Shown: in pieces, positions 6,683-10,566 of the stretch
How positions within the stretch are numbered: the first letter of the stretch is position 1
How the letters are laid out: each line of letters opens with the position of its first letter
Origin: Gammaproteobacteria bacterium
GTDB lineage: Bacteria > Pseudomonadota > Gammaproteobacteria > Steroidobacterales > Steroidobacteraceae
Assembly: GCA_009923475.1 (NCBI GenBank)
Contig: RFTM01000034.1
Location: 1 to 10,566 of the forward strand
Reading direction: 5' to 3'
Length of the DNA stretch: 10,566 nt
Translations under genes and position numbers: made by a program
The notes under the pieces: generated by a model
What the model saw: the letters and a program-made list of their open reading frames with translations, nothing else
What the model was told of the DNA's origin: nothing
Database searches by the model: none

Positions 6683-7227
6683 AGTTGCGCGTCGCGGCGG
6701 GGATATCGGGCGCGGCGATGATGGCAGTGGTGGTGGCGCTGGCCTCGCTCGGCGCCGCCGCGGGCGCCTCGGCCGGCGCGAGCCAGTGCGGCTTCGTGCG
6801 CGACGCCGACGACCGCGCCCTCTGCCGCGCCAAGGCCGAGGGCTCCTCCAGCCAGTGCGGCTTCATCGGCGACGCCGACAAGCGTTCCTACTGCCGCGCG
6901 GTGAGCGGCGGCGGAGCCTCGCAATGCGGTTTCATCAAGGACTCCGACCTGCGCAACACCTGCCGGGCGGAGACGACGCCGCGAGCCGGCGCGGTCGCAG
7001 GGGGCTCGGCCAAGGGCAGCGCAGCCTCGGAGTGCGGCTTCGTGCGCGACGAGGACCAGCGCGCCGATTGCCGCGCGCGCACATCCGGCCAGGTATCGCA
7101 GTGCGGGTTCGTGCGCGACGCCGATCGGCGCGCCTACTGCCGCGCAGTGGTCGGTCGCCAAGCATCCGGATGCGGCTTCATCCGCGACGCCGACTTGCGC
7201 AACGCCTGCCGCGCCGAGGTGCGCTGA
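6679..7227 (+). CDS. Small secreted protein of six two-cysteine repeats (unknown function)
   Basis: 182 residues, no family recognised. The chosen start is GTG at 6679-6681, which overlaps the preceding stop by GTGA and gives a classical signal peptide: VKLR, a hydrophobic core containing MMAVVVALASLG, then small residues up to GASAGA. A later start at ATG 6718-6720 would lose the basic n-region. The mature protein is almost entirely six repeats with consensus S-Q-CGF(V/I)xDxDxRxxCRA, each with two cysteines 12 residues apart, 12 cysteines in all. Repeats start every 23 residues except for a 36-residue step between the third and fourth, which carries a Gly/Ala/Ser linker. The cysteines and export suggest disulfide bonding in the periplasm or outside the cell. 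The DxDxR turn recalls short calcium loops such as dockerin or excalibur, but lacks their complete ligand sets. A partner relation with the upstream gene is inferred from the overlap. Confidence 0.85.
   Translation: MKLRVAAGISGAAMMAVVVALASLGAAAGASAGASQCGFVRDADDRALCRAKAEGSSSQCGFIGDADKRSYCRAVSGGGASQCGFIKDSDLRNTCRAETTPRAGAVAGGSAKGSAASECGFVRDEDQRADCRARTSGQVSQCGFVRDADRRAYCRAVVGRQASGCGFIRDADLRNACRAEVR
6781..7215 (+). repeat. Six in-frame 51-bp cysteine repeats in a 3+3 arrangement
   Basis: The units are 6781-6831, 6850-6900, 6919-6969, 7027-7077, 7096-7146 and 7165-7215. Each encodes 17 residues from S-x-C to C-R-A. Unit starts are 69 bases apart within each triplet and 108 bases apart between units 3 and 4. 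Units 2 and 5 share YCRAV, and units 3 and 6 share DLRN-x-CRAE, so the second triplet looks like a copy of the first, offset by 246 bases. Codon choice differs between units (for example GGC, GGT and GGG for the same glycine), so the repeats are kept at protein level rather than being recent DNA copies. Confidence 0.95.
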
Positions 7228-7231
7228 GGCT

Positions 7232-7263
7232 GTCGAGCCGGCTTGCCGCGGCTACGGCTCGAC
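7232..7263. terminator. Hairpin between convergent genes
   Basis: GTCGAGCCG (7232-7240) and CGGCTCGAC (7255-7263) form a perfect nine-pair inverted repeat around a 14-base loop. It lies between the end of the cysteine-repeat gene and the opposing oxidoreductase gene, and overlaps that gene's last codons and stop. There is no T-tract on either strand, so it may act as a weak bidirectional terminator or as an mRNA 3'-end stabiliser. Confidence 0.45.
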
Positions 7264-8490
7264 CGTGAAGGCGAGGCCTGCTCGGGCCTCCAGCCGCTCG
7301 ACCAAACGGTCACCCATGGCCGTCGCCGGCGTCCAGAACCCGCCGGGCAAGGCATCTTTGGGCGTGTCGGTCGCGAGGCAGGCGGCGGCCTGCAGCAGCA
7401 TGCGGGCCGTCGAGCCGTAGCCGGGGTCGCGGTCGCCGGTGACCTTGCCGCGCAGCGCCTTGCCGTCCTTGGTCTTGCCGTGCAGGCGAAGGTCGAAGAA
7501 ACCGTTGCGCTGCGCCTCGGGGCTCGGACCCTCGCCCGGCTTCGGCAGCACGAAGCGCTCGAGGAGCGAGCGCAGCGGCCCGATGGAGGCGGCCACCATG
7601 AAGCCGCCGAGACCGACCGCGGTGCCGATCGCCGCCAGCCGTCCGCGCAGCCCCGGCCCCATCAGCACCGCCTCGTCGTAACGGAACTCGCGGCCGTAGC
7701 GCCAGCCCGTGAGCGCGTTCGAGCGGTGCACCACACGCGTGTTGATGCCCGCCATCACGAACGGCGCCACCCATGCGCCGAAGGCCTCGTCGTACGCCGC
7801 GCCCGCCACGTTCGGCTGGCGCGTCGTGGGCGCGTCGCCGCCGACGCAGAGTGAATAGGGGTTCGCGAGTTCGGCGCGCAGCGACTTGTCGCGGCCGACC
7901 TCCTTGAGGACGTTGATGAGGCTTGCCACGGTGCCGCCCGAGGCGCCGCCGCGCATCGCCTTGACGCGCAGGCGCACGCGCTCGAGGGGCGCGCCGTAGC
8001 GGCGTTGCGCCTCGCGCTGCAGCACATGCACGCCGAGGTCGGAGGGGATGGAGTCGAAACCGCAGCAGTGCACGATGCGCGCGCCGCTCGCGCGCGCGGC
8101 GGCTTCGTGGCGCGTGACCATGCGGCGGATCCACTGCACCTCGCCGGTGAGGTCGCAGTAGTCGGTGCCGGTCTCGACGCAGGCCTTCACGAGCGGCTCG
8201 CCGTAGAGCGCGTAGGGGCCGACCGTCGACACGACCACGCGCGCCTCACGGCACATCGCACGCAACGCGCCTTCATCGGCCGCATCCGCCACGATGACCG
8301 GCAGCGCCGAGGCCGCCGGTCCCAGCGCCGCCTTGAGCTTGTCGAGCTTGGCGCGCGAGCGCCCGGCGATGGCCCAACGCAAGCTGCCGCCCGCGCCGCC
8401 GCTGCCCGCGACCCCGAACTCCTCGAGCATTCGATGCGCGAGGATCTGGCCCACGAAGCTCGTGGCGCCGAAGACGACGATGTCGTGCAT
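7252..8490 (-). CDS. Saccharopine dehydrogenase-like / trans-acting enoyl reductase family oxidoreductase
   Basis: 412-residue putative NAD(P)-dependent oxidoreductase. It has an N-terminal Rossmann fold: VVFGATSFVGQ (5-15, the GxTxxxG loop), AGRSRAKL (42-49, whose arginine suits NADP), then VVVSTVGPYALYGEPLV (85-101) and TGTDYCDLTGE (107-117). HCCGFDSIPSDLG (141-153) is the hallmark of this family, which includes human SCCPDH and mycobacterial trans-acting enoyl reductases. The C-terminal part has a glycine-rich hydrophobic stretch at about 286-303 that may associate with membrane or lipid. It ends with the family pattern DPGYGSTARMLLQAAACL and TPATAMG. The substrate is unknown; a lipid or polyketide enoyl group is suggested only by relatives, and true lysine-pathway saccharopine dehydrogenase is unlikely. 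ATG at 8488-8490 has GGAGGGG three bases upstream. It follows the secreted protein gene by 21 bases, in a probable purA-led unit. Confidence 0.88.
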   Translation of the reverse strand: MHDIVVFGATSFVGQILAHRMLEEFGVAGSGGAGGSLRWAIAGRSRAKLDKLKAALGPAASALPVIVADAADEGALRAMCREARVVVSTVGPYALYGEPLVKACVETGTDYCDLTGEVQWIRRMVTRHEAAARASGARIVHCCGFDSIPSDLGVHVLQREAQRRYGAPLERVRLRVKAMRGGASGGTVASLINVLKEVGRDKSLRAELANPYSLCVGGDAPTTRQPNVAGAAYDEAFGAWVAPFVMAGINTRVVHRSNALTGWRYGREFRYDEAVLMGPGLRGRLAAIGTAVGLGGFMVAASIGPLRSLLERFVLPKPGEGPSPEAQRNGFFDLRLHGKTKDGKALRGKVTGDRDPGYGSTARMLLQAAACLATDTPKDALPGGFWTPATAMGDRLVERLEARAGLAFTVEP

Positions 8491-8511
8491 GGTCCCCTCC
8501 GGGGGGCAGGA

Positions 8512-9288
8512 TCAGAAGTTGTTGAGCGCGGTGACCTTGCCGTCGGCGCCGAACCACACCCAGCCGCTGCCGAGCATGGCGCCCTCATCGCGCACGAACA
8601 TGTAGCGCGGGGTGCTGTCGAGGATGGCCGCGACGAACTTGGGCGTGAACACGGCGTCGTACACGGGCAGCAGGTCCTTTTGGCCCTTGAGGCGACGGGC
8701 CTTGCCGTCGAGCGTGACCGCGATGGGGTAGCGCAGCTGCGCGGCGACGGTCGCACGGTCGCCGGCCTTCACGGCACGCCAGAAACGCGCCGCCCCGCCG
8801 TGCACGACCTCGTCGTCGCGCACGCCGATGGCGCCGTAGCGGTGCTTGAGGCTGCCCGCGGTGGACCCCTCGGTGGCAAGGTAGACGCCAAGCTGCTCGG
8901 CTGAACCGACCTTGCTCCAACGGCCCACGATCACCTCGCAGGCGAGTTCGCTGTCGCCGTAGCGGCCCTTGGGGTCGCGGGTCGCGAACTCGCCCTCGAA
9001 GCGCGCCGTGACCCGGCCGGTGTCATCGAGCTCGTCGAGCACCACCGTCTTGCCGCCCTCGATGCGTCCGCGCAGGCGGATGTCGCGCAGTCGGCTCCGG
9101 TAGGTGTAGACGCCGTCGAGCTTGTCGCCCGAGAAGACGAGCGTCATGCGCACGGGATACTTCTCGGCGATCTGGCCGTCGAAGTTCCAGAGATAGCCCG
9201 GCTCGTTGCGGAAGCAGGCCGCTGCGGCCTGCGGCGACGTGGCCGCTCCGAGCGCGAGCAGGGTCAGCACCGCGGACGCGCGCAGCAT
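8512..9288 (-). CDS. Secreted two-domain protein of unknown function
   Basis: 258 residues. A signal peptide is clear (MLRASAVLTLLALGAATSP, then AAAAC), with cleavage near residues 23-24. A cysteine at 25 follows AAA; a lipoprotein is possible, but the residue three before the cysteine is alanine rather than the usual leucine. The N-terminal domain (about 30-137) is beta-rich: MTLVFSGDKLDGVYTYRS, RLRGRIEGGKTVVLDE, RFEGEF, and CEVIVGRW with Cys117. It reads like a ligand- or wall-facing beta-sandwich of the kind common in periplasmic proteins. The C-terminal domain (about 165-258) contains FWRAVKAGDRATVAAQLRYP, YDAVFTPKFVAAIL and GAMLGSGWVWFGADG, reminiscent of NTF2-like folds; this is an inference from pattern. 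ATG at 9286-9288 is seven bases after the purA stop, with only a weak Shine-Dalgarno inside the end of purA, so translational coupling is likely. No function can be assigned. Confidence 0.8.
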   Translation of the reverse strand: MLRASAVLTLLALGAATSPQAAAACFRNEPGYLWNFDGQIAEKYPVRMTLVFSGDKLDGVYTYRSRLRDIRLRGRIEGGKTVVLDELDDTGRVTARFEGEFATRDPKGRYGDSELACEVIVGRWSKVGSAEQLGVYLATEGSTAGSLKHRYGAIGVRDDEVVHGGAARFWRAVKAGDRATVAAQLRYPIAVTLDGKARRLKGQKDLLPVYDAVFTPKFVAAILDSTPRYMFVRDEGAMLGSGWVWFGADGKVTALNNF

Positions 9289-9295
9289 GGCGGAC

Positions 9296-10566
<1,271 letters not shown>

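Noticed and set aside
6781..7215. Regular repeats as a CRISPR array or tandem DNA satellite
   Set aside because: The units are in frame, conserved at amino-acid level with synonymous changes, and lie inside a signal-peptide-bearing gene.

Overview
The window is a very G+C-rich chromosomal segment that looks gammaproteobacterial. Its backbone is the conserved block purA ... rnr-rlmB-rpsF-rpsR-rplI-dnaB, with a tRNA-Leu gene next to rnr. The proteins resemble gammaproteobacterial families; RlmB, for example, aligns by eye with the E. coli enzyme from its first residues. I cannot fix the genus. A high-GC lineage such as the Xanthomonadales/Nevskiales/Steroidobacterales is a guess from composition and gene order.

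Left part, minus strand: rnr and rlmB form one unit (RNase R and a 23S rRNA methyltransferase). A good sigma-70-type promoter and a structured leader then precede rpsF-rpsR-rplI-dnaB. This links two small-subunit proteins, large-subunit protein L9 and the replicative helicase. dnaB runs off the left edge, lacking roughly its last 30-40 codons. It starts at GTG, six bases after the rplI stop. PriB, which sits between rpsF and rpsR in enterobacteria, is absent.

Middle, plus strand: tRNA-Leu(CAG) has its own promoter in the gap it shares with the divergent rnr. It is followed by two genes that overlap by GTGA. The first encodes a secreted CpcT/CpeT-like protein with a long C-terminal extension. 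The second encodes a small secreted protein made almost entirely of six 17-residue, two-cysteine repeats. I consider this pair the least ordinary part of the window.

Right part, minus strand: purA (cut at the right edge, lacking about eight N-terminal residues) is followed after 7 bases by a secreted two-domain protein of unknown function. After 21 more bases comes a saccharopine-dehydrogenase-like/trans-acting enoyl reductase-like oxidoreductase. This unit converges on the plus-strand pair at a hairpin. In enterobacteria purA is followed by nsrR and rnr; here nsrR is missing and four accessory genes lie between the tRNA and purA. No integrase, transposase, CRISPR array or long dispersed repeat was seen, and no stretch over 300 bases lacks a gene.
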